From: Anaerolentibacter hominis
GTDB taxonomy: Bacteria; Bacillota; Clostridia; Lachnospirales; Lachnospiraceae
Length of the DNA: 64,000 bases
NCBI RefSeq assembly: GCF_032380675.1
Contig: NZ_JAWDIX010000001.1
Coordinates: forward strand, 1,054,001 to 1,118,000
Direction of reading: 5' to 3'
Position 1 is the stretch's first letter. Each line of letters starts with the position of its first letter. Of the stretch, positions 16,602 to 25,487 are shown piece by piece. Below the pieces are notes generated by a model. The model was not told the DNA's origin, made no database searches, and saw only the letters and a program-made list of their open reading frames with translations. Made by a program: the position numbers and the translations under genes.

Positions 16602-18041
16602 ATGAATGTTTTTAGTCTGCTGATGCTTTTGACAGCGGCAGTGTTTTTGATTGGGATGGATGTGTCGGGCAGAACAAAAATGTTTAAGGTCTGGCCTTTA
16701 TTTCTGTTTCTGCCTTTGGCACAGAATCCGGTGGTTTTGTACTATATATATTATAAAGACGGACCGGAGATCTTTTCAAGCGGGATGCGTGTGGCTCACC
16801 TGATTATTGTATCCGTGGTTTTGTTTTATTTCTGGGCCAGGCTGAACCTGTTTCCGGTGCGGGACGGTCATACGACGGGAATCCGCCTGAAAGTAATGAT
16901 AGGCGGAAGAACCCTGGTATACTGTGGATTTCTGGGTTCGGCACTGCAGATTGTACTATTTGCTTCTTTTTATCCTTATCTGTATCGCCGGGGGATGCCC
17001 GGGCCTGTTCTGGCCGCGGGAATCATCTATGCCATGTGCATTTTGTTTGTTCTATTTGCCAATGGTATCCTGCGCATGTTCTTTACCTCGAAACGTCTGA
17101 GTGTTATGAGACGGGTAGTTATGGTTCTCACTCTGTGGATACCGGTTGTGAATTTTATTGTCTTTGCTCTCTCCTGCCGCCTTGTTTATGAAGAATATGA
17201 CTATGCCTGTTATAAAAAGAAACTCAGGGATATCCGGGCAGAGTCAAATCTTTGCCAAACCAGATATCCAATCCTCATGGTGCACGGCATTTTGTTCCGG
17301 GATCTGCGCTTTTTTAATTATTGGGGGAGGATTCCGGGGGAGCTCATCCGCAACGGTGCTCTGATTTACTATGGAAATCAGGAAGCAGTGGGAACAACGC
17401 AATACAACGGAGAGGATATCCGCAGACGGATTATTGAAATCATGAAGGACACCGGATGTGAGAAAGTGAATATCATTGCCCACAGCAAGGGAGGTCTGGA
17501 TGCCCGATATGCCATAGGAAAACTGGGAATGGCACCCTTTGTTGCCTCTCTGACTACGATTAATACTCCGCATCGGGGCTGCCTGTTTGTAGACAAAGCC
17601 TGCCGTCTACCGGACCGGCTTTACCGGTTTGCCGCCCGGATCTTCGATGGAGCCTTTCGGAAGTTCGGAGACAAAAATCCGGATTTTTATACGGCGACCA
17701 GAGCTTTTTCCACTGAGGCGAGCAGGAAGTTTAATGAGGAAGTGCCGGATGCGGCGGGGGTTTACTATCAAAGCTATATGAGTAAGATGAAGAACCGGTT
17801 CAGCGATTCCCTGCTGACAATTACATACAGTCTGATTAAGCCCCTGGAAGGAGAGAATGATGGGCTGGTGGCCGTGCCTTCCGCACAGTGGGGCGACTAC
17901 AGAGGACTTTTTACGTCCTCCGGGAGAAGGGGCATCTCCCACGGCGACATGATAGATCTGAAACGGGAGGACTATAAAGGTTTTGATGTGACGGAGACTT
18001 ATGTAAAGATTGTAAGCGAGCTCAAGGAAAAAGGGTTTTAG
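16602..18041 (+). CDS. Membrane-anchored alpha/beta hydrolase (triacylglycerol lipase-like)
   Basis: A 479-residue protein in two parts. Residues 1-210 contain about six hydrophobic membrane segments. From about residue 222 a lipase-type hydrolase begins: PILMVHGILFRD (oxyanion-hole HG), the nucleophile elbow AHSKGGLD (serine near residue 292), the stretch INTPHRG, and a late ENDGLVAVPSA aspartate plus the histidine in GISHGDMID near the C-terminus, which complete a Ser-Asp-His triad. It resembles LipA/lipase class 2 enzymes acting on lipid esters, but the membrane half is unusual and would hold the catalytic domain at the membrane. Start ATG 16602 follows AGAAAGGGATAT. Confidence 0.82.
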   Translation: MNVFSLLMLLTAAVFLIGMDVSGRTKMFKVWPLFLFLPLAQNPVVLYYIYYKDGPEIFSSGMRVAHLIIVSVVLFYFWARLNLFPVRDGHTTGIRLKVMIGGRTLVYCGFLGSALQIVLFASFYPYLYRRGMPGPVLAAGIIYAMCILFVLFANGILRMFFTSKRLSVMRRVVMVLTLWIPVVNFIVFALSCRLVYEEYDYACYKKKLRDIRAESNLCQTRYPILMVHGILFRDLRFFNYWGRIPGELIRNGALIYYGNQEAVGTTQYNGEDIRRRIIEIMKDTGCEKVNIIAHSKGGLDARYAIGKLGMAPFVASLTTINTPHRGCLFVDKACRLPDRLYRFAARIFDGAFRKFGDKNPDFYTATRAFSTEASRKFNEEVPDAAGVYYQSYMSKMKNRFSDSLLTITYSLIKPLEGENDGLVAVPSAQWGDYRGLFTSSGRRGISHGDMIDLKREDYKGFDVTETYVKIVSELKEKGF

Positions 18042-18271
18042 GCAAATTAGCACCTGAAAAAATAAATGAAACAAAAATATGAAAAGTTTTCAAATTCTTA
18101 TTGCAAAATGAAATGAGATCGGTTATGATAAAACCATCGCGCCGGGCAGCTCCTTCCGACGGACGTGTATAAGGTAAGAAAATAACACAATGTATTGGTA
18201 TATTTGCTGAATTATCCGGTATGATAGCCGAATTTGAAGGAAATACTCAACAAATTTAACAACAGTTTAAG
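18042..18271. other. Intergenic stretch without recognised gene
   Basis: AT-rich DNA between the lipase and transketolase genes. A short GC-rich patch near 18138-18170 (CGCGCCGGGCAGCTCC) stands out but no tRNA, known riboswitch or ORF with a ribosome binding site was recognised. Confidence 0.5.
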
Positions 18272-18300
18272 TTGTATTTAATGGACAGGTTTGATATAAT
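18272..18300 (+). promoter_or_regulatory. Promoter of the transketolase operon
   Basis: TTGTAT (18272-18277), 17-bp spacer, TATAAT (18295-18300). It implies a leader of about 205 nt before the first start codon. Confidence 0.65.
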
Positions 18301-18513
18301 AGAACTATCTGGAATGATGCGGTCGGTGCAGGAAAAGTGCTGTGAAAACAGGGGCCCGGCCATCAGGATTTTTGCGGTGGGATTCTTGTATGCGCCGGAA
18401 ATCAAGATGGACGCGGAAGATGTTTTCCAGGCCGGTTTCGGATGGTATTTCCCGCAGATTTTTGAAACGCGGGTACCGATAAGATAAAGACGATGGAAGG
18501 AGTTGTTTCAAAA

Positions 18514-19335
18514 ATGGCAAATGTAGAAATGCTGAAAGAGAAAGCAAAAGAGATCAGAAAACTGACCCTGAAAACAATTGGGACATTGGGTATCGGACAT
18601 ATCGGAGGGTCCATGTCGATCTGTGATCTGCTGGCCGTCCTGTATCATGAGGCGATGAATGTAGACGCATCCGATCCCAAGAAAGCGGACAGAGACCGCC
18701 TGGTTTGCTCCAAAGGACATGGCGGACCGGCTGTATATGCGGCGCTGGCATCCAGAGGTTTTATTCCGGAGTCTCAGCTGGAGACACTGAATACACCGAA
18801 TACACATTTACCCAGCCACTGTGATATGAACCTGACACCGGGTATCGATATGACAACGGGTTCCCTGGGACAGGGATTCTCCTGTGCGGTTGGTATGGCT
18901 GCGGCAGCAAAGATGGATAAGAATCCATGCAACGTATTCGCTATTGTAGGCGACGGCGAGTGTCAGGAAGGTCAGATCTGGGAGGCGGCAATGTTTGCCG
19001 GAAACAATAACCTGAGTAACCTGATCGCATTCCTGGACTACAACAAAATGCAGGTTGACGGCTATGTGAACGACATCGGCGATTTATATCCGCTGGATAA
19101 GAAGTGGGAAGATTTCGGCTGGAATGTTCAGGTAATCGACGGCCATGATGTATATGCGATTTCCCGTGCAATTGACTACGCAAAAAAAGAACACCACAGA
19201 CCTTGCATGATCATCATGAATACAATCAAGGGCAAGGGTGCTTACTTCTGTGAGAACGATCCGAGCAACCATTGCCGTGACGTATCCGAGGAAGAGTGGA
19301 AGAGCGCAGTAAAAAAATTGGATGAGGAGGAATAA
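18514..19335 (+). CDS. Transketolase, N-terminal subunit
   Basis: About 273 residues, the thiamine-diphosphate-binding half of a split transketolase, which moves two-carbon ketol units in the non-oxidative pentose phosphate pathway. Visible: GHIGGSMSICDLLAVLYH near residue 30, the CSKGHGGPAVYA strand, GSLGQGFSCAVGMA and the cofactor motif GDGECQEGQIWEA ending in DYNKMQVDG. ATG 18514 is preferred over ATG 18493 because the family starts close to it and AAGGAG lies 11 nt upstream. The C-terminal half is encoded 4 nt after the stop, so the two form one operon and one heteromeric enzyme. Codon use is of the highly expressed type. Confidence 0.93.
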   Translation: MANVEMLKEKAKEIRKLTLKTIGTLGIGHIGGSMSICDLLAVLYHEAMNVDASDPKKADRDRLVCSKGHGGPAVYAALASRGFIPESQLETLNTPNTHLPSHCDMNLTPGIDMTTGSLGQGFSCAVGMAAAAKMDKNPCNVFAIVGDGECQEGQIWEAAMFAGNNNLSNLIAFLDYNKMQVDGYVNDIGDLYPLDKKWEDFGWNVQVIDGHDVYAISRAIDYAKKEHHRPCMIIMNTIKGKGAYFCENDPSNHCRDVSEEEWKSAVKKLDEEE

Positions 19336-19339
19336 TAAG

Positions 19340-20281
19340 ATGGTACACGAAGAAAAAATGATGAGAGATGTTTATTGCGAGTGCTTGATGGAAGCAGCAG
19401 CAAAAGATGATAGAATCGTTGTTATGGAAGCCGACCTGATGAAGGCAACCGGCACGGAACCATTCTTTTTGAAATATCCTGAGAAATCAGTTAATGTTGG
19501 TATTGCAGAGTGTAATATGGTGAGTATGGCAGGCGGTATGTCCGCTATGGGCAAGATTCCGTTTGCAGCTACTTTTACCGCATTTATTACCAGACGTGCT
19601 TTTGACCAGATCACTCTGTCCGTAGCTTATGCGCAGCAGAATGTCAGACTGGTTGGTACGGACCCTGGTATCACAGCGGAGATCAACGGCGGTACTCATA
19701 TGAGTATGGAAGACGTTGCTATTATGAGAAGTGTTCCGACCATGACTATTTTTGAGCCGATCGACGGTACGCAGCTGAAAAAAGCGTTCCCGCAGATTAT
19801 TGACTATTACGGACCGATGTACATAAGACTGAACAGAAGAACACCGGCCAAGATTTATGATGACAGCTATGAATTCCAGTTGGGCAAAGCAGATATCTTA
19901 AAAGAAGGTACGGATGTTACTCTGGTGGCTTCCGGTATTATGGTTGAGCAGGCTCTGCTGGCAGCAGAAGATCTGGCAAAAGAGGGAATCAATGCGGAAG
20001 TAATTGCTATCCATACCATTAAACCTCTGGACAATGAAGCAATTATTGCCAGTGCTAAGAAGACAGGTGCTGTCGTTACGGCAGAGAATGCTTCTTACTT
20101 AAATGGCCTGGGCGGAGCTGTCTGCGAGTGCCTGAGCGAGAATTATCCCACACCGGTTCAGAGAGTCGGCGTGAAAGATCATTATGGTGAAGTTGGATTT
20201 ACACCTTTCCTGCAGGAAAAATATCATCTCATGGCTTGCGATATCGTAGAGGCAGCTAAGAAAGCAATTGCGATGAAATAA
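19340..20281 (+). CDS. Transketolase, C-terminal subunit
   Basis: About 313 residues: the pyrimidine-binding domain plus the transketolase C-terminal domain. It has the catalytic-region GIAECNMVSMAGGMSAMGKIPF, FTAFITRRAFDQI and the loop GTDPGITAEINGGTHMSMED, followed by a C-terminal domain with VTLVASGIMVEQAL. ATG 19340 has GAGGAGG 9 nt upstream, inside the end of the previous gene; the in-frame ATG at 19322 is part of that site. Together with the preceding gene it makes a complete transketolase; transaldolase follows 97 nt downstream, giving a compact pentose phosphate block. Confidence 0.93.
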   Translation: MVHEEKMMRDVYCECLMEAAAKDDRIVVMEADLMKATGTEPFFLKYPEKSVNVGIAECNMVSMAGGMSAMGKIPFAATFTAFITRRAFDQITLSVAYAQQNVRLVGTDPGITAEINGGTHMSMEDVAIMRSVPTMTIFEPIDGTQLKKAFPQIIDYYGPMYIRLNRRTPAKIYDDSYEFQLGKADILKEGTDVTLVASGIMVEQALLAAEDLAKEGINAEVIAIHTIKPLDNEAIIASAKKTGAVVTAENASYLNGLGGAVCECLSENYPTPVQRVGVKDHYGEVGFTPFLQEKYHLMACDIVEAAKKAIAMK

Positions 20282-20378
20282 TCCTATCGTTTTCCGGGGG
20301 AGGGAAGCCTCTGGCGGCCCTCTCTTGAAATAGAAAGTATCATGAAAATAAAGTTGAGGAAAAGTAAGGAGACTAATT

Positions 20379-21461
20379 ATGAGTGAGTATTTAGGAAAAT
20401 TGCATGAGACAGCAGTGAGATTTCCGGATACAGATATCTGGATGGATACCTGTGGCGAAATGGAACTGGACTATGGCCTGGAAAGAGGAATCGTGGGAGC
20501 AACCAGCAACCCGATTATCATCGGCGCCGTAATCAAAGATGAACTGCCGAAGCTGGAAGGCAAGATCAAAGAACTGATTCAGGATATGCCTGAAGCAACA
20601 GAGGAAGACATTACATGGGCACTGATCGACTATGTCGGCGCAGACCGCTCCAAGAAACTGCTTCCGGTATATGAACAGTTCAAAGGCAAAAAAGGCAGAC
20701 TGTCCATACAGACCAACGCTAAATACTATAGAAATACGGAGTTGATGGTCGCGCAGGCTATGCATCTGAACAGCCTTGGCAAGAATATGCAGATTAAGAT
20801 TCCAGCATCTGCTGCCGGCATCAAGGCTATGGAAGAAGTTACATACCGCGGTGCTTCCGTCAATGCCACAGTTTCCTTTACTGTTGCTCAGGCTGTAGCT
20901 GTAGCAGAAGCTGTTGAAAGAGGCCTTAACAGAAGAAAAGCAGAAGGACTCCCGGTTGATGATATGTCACCGGTCTGTACTCTGATGATCGGCCGTGTGG
21001 ACGACTGGGTAAAACAGTCGGTTGCACAGAGCGGCAAGGCTGCTGAACTTCCGGAAGCTCTGGAGTGGTGCGGTGTTGCGGTTATGAAAGAAGCATATCG
21101 TATCTACAAAGAAAAAGGATTTACCACGAGACTCTTATCAGCTGCATATCGTAATTTAAATCATTGGTCCGAACTGGTAGGCGGTGATTTATGCATGACG
21201 ATTCCTTATAAATGGCATGTGATGATCAACGCATGTGAAAGACCGGTAGAGGACAGAATTAATGTGCCGGTTAAAGCAGAATATATGGATGCACTGATGA
21301 AACTGCCTGAGTTTGTGAAATCCTTCGATGCAAACGCACAGACACCGGAAGAGTTTGTAAGCTACGGCGGGTTCCAGGATACACTTGCTACTTTCATCGG
21401 CGGCTATGAGCAGCTGCTGGGACTGATCAGAAATTATATGATCTATCCGGAAAAACACTAA
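20379..21461 (+). CDS. Transaldolase family protein
   Basis: A 360-residue TIM barrel behind AAGGAG. It transfers the dihydroxyacetone unit from ketose phosphates through a Schiff base. The lysine is visible in MQIKIPASAAGIKAM near residue 142, the family substrate motif GATSNPIIIGAV near residue 39, and LSIQTNAKYYRN before it. It is longer than the short TalC/FSA type (about 215) and closer to the long transaldolases. Its position directly after the two transketolase genes supports a pentose phosphate role rather than an aldolase role. The final residues (GGYEQLLGLIRNYMIYPEKH) run just short of the terminator. Confidence 0.9.
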   Translation: MSEYLGKLHETAVRFPDTDIWMDTCGEMELDYGLERGIVGATSNPIIIGAVIKDELPKLEGKIKELIQDMPEATEEDITWALIDYVGADRSKKLLPVYEQFKGKKGRLSIQTNAKYYRNTELMVAQAMHLNSLGKNMQIKIPASAAGIKAMEEVTYRGASVNATVSFTVAQAVAVAEAVERGLNRRKAEGLPVDDMSPVCTLMIGRVDDWVKQSVAQSGKAAELPEALEWCGVAVMKEAYRIYKEKGFTTRLLSAAYRNLNHWSELVGGDLCMTIPYKWHVMINACERPVEDRINVPVKAEYMDALMKLPEFVKSFDANAQTPEEFVSYGGFQDTLATFIGGYEQLLGLIRNYMIYPEKH

Positions 21462-21488
21462 ATACACTAATAATGAAATAAGGATAGA

Positions 21489-21536
21489 GGGCCGTTCTGT
21501 GTTTTGAAAAAAATGCAGGGCGGCCTTCCTTTTATG
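21489..21536 (+). terminator. Terminator after transaldolase
   Basis: GGCCGTTCTG pairs with CAGGGCGGCC (two G-U pairs), followed by TTCCTTTTA. Confidence 0.75.
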
Positions 21537-21651
21537 GCAATGTTATGATCCGGAGTGAATTGGTCAATACTGGTAATACACAGGTGGCTGTGTCATGCAC
21601 AAAGCTTGCTATTTTGGCTGATTATTGCTATAATGTCCAAGAATAGGTGGA

Positions 21652-21681
21652 TTGGGATGATTTTTCACGTTTTTGTATAAT
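21652..21681 (+). promoter_or_regulatory. Promoter of the apt-rel cluster
   Basis: TTGGGA (21652-21657), 18-bp spacer, TATAAT (21676-21681). A leader hairpin (CCTGTTCCCG with CGGGAGCAGG) follows. Confidence 0.55.
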
Positions 21682-21793
21682 ATTCGTTTATTATGTCGAA
21701 AGATGCAATCCATGTTTCGCAGGAGGATAATACGTATTTGGGCCTGTTCCCGTTTTGGGAGGGGCCGGGAGCAGGAAAGGCACGGGTAAAAAG

Positions 21794-22318
21794 GTGAAAA
21801 AATTAGATGAATATGTGATCAGCATACCGGATTTTCCGGAAGAGGGAATAATTTTCCGGGATGTAACAGGAATCTTGCAGAGCAGCGAAGGGCTGCATAT
21901 GGCTATAGATGAAATGCAGAAGACGCTTGAGGATGTGGAATTTGACCTGATTCTGGGGCCGGAATCCCGTGGATTTATCTTCGGCGTACCGATTGCATAT
22001 AATATGAATAAAGCTTTTGTTCCGGTCCGTAAGCAGGGAAAACTTCCAAGAGAGACTGTGTCCACCAGCTATGAGCTGGAATACGGCACGGCGACCATTG
22101 AGATCCACAAGGATGCGATTAGGCCGGGTCAGAAGGTGGTTATCGTTGATGACCTGATCGCTACCGGAGGTACGATTGAGGCGATCACCGGGCTGGTGAA
22201 GCAGCTGGGCGGTGAGGTTGTGAAGATTGTGTTCCTGATGGAGCTGGAAGGATTGAAAGGCCGGGAACGGCTGAAGGATTACGACGTTGTTTCAGTGATT
22301 AAATATCCAGGGAAATAA
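21794..22318 (+). CDS. apt: Adenine phosphoribosyltransferase
   Basis: About 174 residues from GTG 21794, matching the usual length of Apt (about 170-175); an in-frame ATG at 21755 would add residues not seen in the family. It makes AMP from adenine and PRPP. Family motifs: IPDFPEEGIIFRDVTG at the N-terminus, GPESRGFIFGVPIA, and the PRPP-binding loop VVIVDDLIATGGT near residue 115. It sits just before rel, the conserved arrangement in Clostridia, which couples purine salvage and the stringent response. Confidence 0.95.
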   Translation: MKKLDEYVISIPDFPEEGIIFRDVTGILQSSEGLHMAIDEMQKTLEDVEFDLILGPESRGFIFGVPIAYNMNKAFVPVRKQGKLPRETVSTSYELEYGTATIEIHKDAIRPGQKVVIVDDLIATGGTIEAITGLVKQLGGEVVKIVFLMELEGLKGRERLKDYDVVSVIKYPGK

Positions 22319-22426
22319 AGGTTTCCGGGCTGTGAAATAGAAGAGCGGAGCGTTTGGGCAGGCAGATATGCCTGCCTGACTACATCCGTCCCATGGCGGA
22401 GACTGCTGTACGGGGGAGGAGTTTGT

Positions 22427-24745
22427 ATGGGTGAAGCATTGAGCAGAGAATTGGATATCCCGATGGGAGATAAACAGAAAACAGAAAACAGGCTGGAGAA
22501 GGCTCTGACAACTCCGGCTGATTTTACTGCGCCGGATCTGCTGTATGAAGACCTGAAAAATATTATCCGCGGCTATCACCCGTCTACGGATTTTACCCTG
22601 ATTGAGAAAGCATACCAGACAGCAAATAACGCGCACAAAGATCAGATGCGCAAATCCGGGGAACCCTATATTATCCATCCTCTCTGTGTCAGTATCATTC
22701 TGGCGGAACTGGAGCTGGATAAAGAGACGATTGTAGCGGGACTGCTCCACGATGTGCTGGAAGACACATCCCTCACGTATAATCAGTTAAAAGATGAGTT
22801 CGGGGATGAGGTGGCCCTGCTGGTTGACGGCGTCACCAAGCTGACCCAGTTAAACTATTCCGCGGATAAAATCGAGGTCCAGGCGGAGAATTTAAGGAAA
22901 ATGTTTCTTTCCATGGCGAAGGATATCCGTGTGATTCTGATTAAGCTGGCCGACCGTCTGCACAATATGCGGACGATGCAGTACCAGACGCCTCAGAAGC
23001 AGAAGGAAAAATCCAGAGAGACCATGGATATCTATTCTCCGATTGCCTCAAGACTGGGTATTTCCAAGATTAAGGTGGAGTTAGACGATCTGTCCTTAAA
23101 ATATCTGGAACCCGAAGTCTACAATGAACTGGAAGAAAAAATGGCTCTGAAAAAAGACGAGCGGGAAGAGTTTATAGACCAGATCATTGCGGATGTGAAG
23201 AGGCATATCGAAGCGGGAGGAATTCAGGCTGAGATAAACGGCCGTGTGAAACATTTCTTCAGTATTTACAAAAAGATGGTAAACCAGCATAAGACGCTGG
23301 ATCAGATATACGACCAGTTTGCGGTGAGAATTATTGTGGATTCGGTGAAGGACTGCTATGCCGCACTGGGTATTATCCACGAAATGTACAAACCGATTCC
23401 GGGACGGTTCAAGGACTATATTGCCATGCCCAAACCCAATATGTACCAGTCCCTTCACACGACGCTGATCGGACCCAAGGGGCAGCCCTTTGAGATCCAG
23501 ATCCGTACCTATGAGATGCACCGTACGGCGGAATACGGTATCGCGGCCCATTGGAAATATAAAGAGAATCCGGACGGTAAAGGCTCGGAGGATAATGAAG
23601 AAGCAAAACTGACCTGGCTGCGTGAAATTCTGGAATGGCAGCGGGATATGGACGACAATAAGGAATTCTTAAGTCTGCTGAAAAGCGACCTGGATTTATT
23701 TTCCGACAATGTATATTGCTTTACCCCTACCGGAGATGTAAAAACACTCCCGGCCGGGTCCACACCCATTGATTTTGCCTACAGCATCCACAGTGCCGTG
23801 GGGAATAAAATGGTGGGCGCTAGGGTAAACGGGCGTATGGTAACCATAGACTATGTGATTCAGAACGGGGACCGGATCGAGATCATCACGTCTCAGAACT
23901 CCAAGGGCCCAAGCAGAGACTGGCTCCAGTTCGTCAAGAGCACCCAGGCAAAGAATAAAATCAGCCAGTGGTTCAAGGCCCAGTTAAAGGATGAGAATAT
24001 TGTCCGGGGCAAGGAACTGATGGCGGCCTACTGTAAGGGCAAGAATATAGTATTAAGTGATCTTCTGAAATCGGAGTTTATGGATAAATGCATGTCCAAA
24101 TATGGATTCCGGGACTGGGATTCTGTCTACGCGGCCATCGGCCACGGCGGACTGAAGGAAGGTCAGGTTGTCAACAAGCTCCAGGAGGAGTATAAGAAAA
24201 AGCACAAAAAAGAAGTGACGGACAAGGAAGTTATGGAGACCGTCACCGAAGCAAGAGAGAATAAGGCAGCGACCGTTGCTAAGTCTAAAAGCGGCATTGT
24301 GGTGGAAGGAGTTCATGATGTTGCGGTGCGCTTCTCAAGATGCTGCAATCCGGTGCCGGGAGATGAAATCGTGGGCTTTGTCACCAGAGGAAGAGGCGTT
24401 TCTATTCACCGGACGGACTGTGTGAATATTATCAACATTCCGGAGGAGGATAGAGTACGTTTGATCAATGCAGAGTGGAACAGAGCGGTCACGGAAAAGA
24501 CCAAAGAGGAACTGTATGCGGCGGAGATCCTGATCTATGCCAACAACAGGACCGGTGTGCTGCTGGATGTTTCCAAGGTATTTACCGAAAATAAGATTGA
24601 CATCAAGTCTATGAATGTGAGAACCAGCAAACAGGGCACAGCCACCATCAGCGTCAGTTTCGAGGTTGGCGGGGTGAGTGCGCTGAACAGTATTGTCGCC
24701 AAGATTATGAAAGTGGAAAGCGTTCTGGACATCGAACGGGTTTAA
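22427..24745 (+). CDS. rel: Bifunctional (p)ppGpp synthetase/hydrolase (Rel)
   Basis: A 772-residue protein, the standard length of Rel/SpoT. N-terminal HD hydrolase: HPLCVSIILAEL and LLHDVLEDT (about residues 84-112). Synthetase domain: RFKDYIAMPKPNMYQSLHT near 327-345 and the QIRTYEMHRTAEYGIAAHWKYK stretch (in two parts). Then TGS (DVKTLPAGSTPIDFAYSIHS), a zinc-finger-like region with RFSRCCNPVPGDEI and a C-terminal ACT domain ending VLDIERV. It controls the alarmone in amino-acid starvation. GGGGAGGAG precedes ATG 22427. The N-terminus is about 20-30 residues longer than some homologues. Confidence 0.96.
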   Translation: MGEALSRELDIPMGDKQKTENRLEKALTTPADFTAPDLLYEDLKNIIRGYHPSTDFTLIEKAYQTANNAHKDQMRKSGEPYIIHPLCVSIILAELELDKETIVAGLLHDVLEDTSLTYNQLKDEFGDEVALLVDGVTKLTQLNYSADKIEVQAENLRKMFLSMAKDIRVILIKLADRLHNMRTMQYQTPQKQKEKSRETMDIYSPIASRLGISKIKVELDDLSLKYLEPEVYNELEEKMALKKDEREEFIDQIIADVKRHIEAGGIQAEINGRVKHFFSIYKKMVNQHKTLDQIYDQFAVRIIVDSVKDCYAALGIIHEMYKPIPGRFKDYIAMPKPNMYQSLHTTLIGPKGQPFEIQIRTYEMHRTAEYGIAAHWKYKENPDGKGSEDNEEAKLTWLREILEWQRDMDDNKEFLSLLKSDLDLFSDNVYCFTPTGDVKTLPAGSTPIDFAYSIHSAVGNKMVGARVNGRMVTIDYVIQNGDRIEIITSQNSKGPSRDWLQFVKSTQAKNKISQWFKAQLKDENIVRGKELMAAYCKGKNIVLSDLLKSEFMDKCMSKYGFRDWDSVYAAIGHGGLKEGQVVNKLQEEYKKKHKKEVTDKEVMETVTEARENKAATVAKSKSGIVVEGVHDVAVRFSRCCNPVPGDEIVGFVTRGRGVSIHRTDCVNIINIPEEDRVRLINAEWNRAVTEKTKEELYAAEILIYANNRTGVLLDVSKVFTENKIDIKSMNVRTSKQGTATISVSFEVGGVSALNSIVAKIMKVESVLDIERV

Positions 24746-24750
24746 CAGTC

Positions 24751-24780
24751 AGGCCCCGGTTTTGGGGCCTTGTTTGTTCT
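24751..24780 (+). terminator. Terminator after rel
   Basis: AGGCCCC pairs with GGGGCCT around GGTTTT and is followed by a T-rich tract. It may be partly read through, since the next genes lie close behind. Confidence 0.75.
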
Positions 24781-24839
24781 TTTGCAATTCGTTTTGCCGG
24801 CTTGTCAATTGATCCAACACGGGAAAGGGTGATAAATCG

Positions 24840-25487
24840 ATGGAAATTCGCAGCCTGCAGGTGGGAATGGTGGGTACAAACTGTTATCTGCTGACCATGG
24901 AAGAGACAGGAAAGACGATTATTGTTGATCCGGGTGCGGAGGGGCGCAAGATTGCTGACGTGCTGAAAGATAATAATCTGACAGCTTCGGCAATTTATTT
25001 GACTCATGGGCATTTTGATCATATTATGGGCTGTATGGAATTGAAAGACCTACTGGATGTAAACATATACCTGGGCGAAAAGGAATGGGAGCTGGCGAAA
25101 GATCCGATTTTAAACGCATCCCGTACGATGGGAGGCAGGGACTTCGTTTTAAAAGCTGATATTCCGGTTAAAGACGGACAGATTCTATCGGAAGCCGGTC
25201 TGCCCTGTCAGGTCGTTGCTACTCCCGGCCATACGGCCGGCGGGGTCTGTTACTGGTTTAGGGAAGAGGACGTGCTGGTCTGCGGGGATACGCTGTTTTG
25301 CCGCGGAATCGGCCGGAGCGACCTGCCTACGGGAGACGGCAGTGAGCTGCTTCACTCAATCAGGGAGAGACTTCTGTGTCTGCCCCCGGAGACCCTGTGC
25401 CTGCCGGGCCACGGGCCGGTTACTACAATTGGAGAAGAAAAAGAGATGAACAGTTACTTAGATGAGGATGCAGAATGGTTCGATTAA
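24840..25487 (+). CDS. MBL-fold metallo-hydrolase (glyoxalase II-like)
   Basis: A 215-residue metallo-beta-lactamase-fold hydrolase. The metal ligands are visible: THGHFDHIMG (HxHxDH, about residue 58), ATPGHTAGGV near 130, CGDTLF near 152 and LPGHGPVT near 193. It resembles the short hydroxyacylglutathione-hydrolase-like proteins (YcbL type) that lack the glutathione-binding C-terminal domain. In Clostridia this gene commonly lies between rel and hemZ. Its end overlaps the start of hemZ by 13 nt, implying translational coupling. Natural substrate is not known. Confidence 0.9.
   Translation: MEIRSLQVGMVGTNCYLLTMEETGKTIIVDPGAEGRKIADVLKDNNLTASAIYLTHGHFDHIMGCMELKDLLDVNIYLGEKEWELAKDPILNASRTMGGRDFVLKADIPVKDGQILSEAGLPCQVVATPGHTAGGVCYWFREEDVLVCGDTLFCRGIGRSDLPTGDGSELLHSIRERLLCLPPETLCLPGHGPVTTIGEEKEMNSYLDEDAEWFD

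Noticed and set aside
18272..18487. Plus-strand ORF of 71 codons before transketolase
   Set aside because: It overlaps the promoter, lacks a ribosome binding site and resembles no family; treated as leader.
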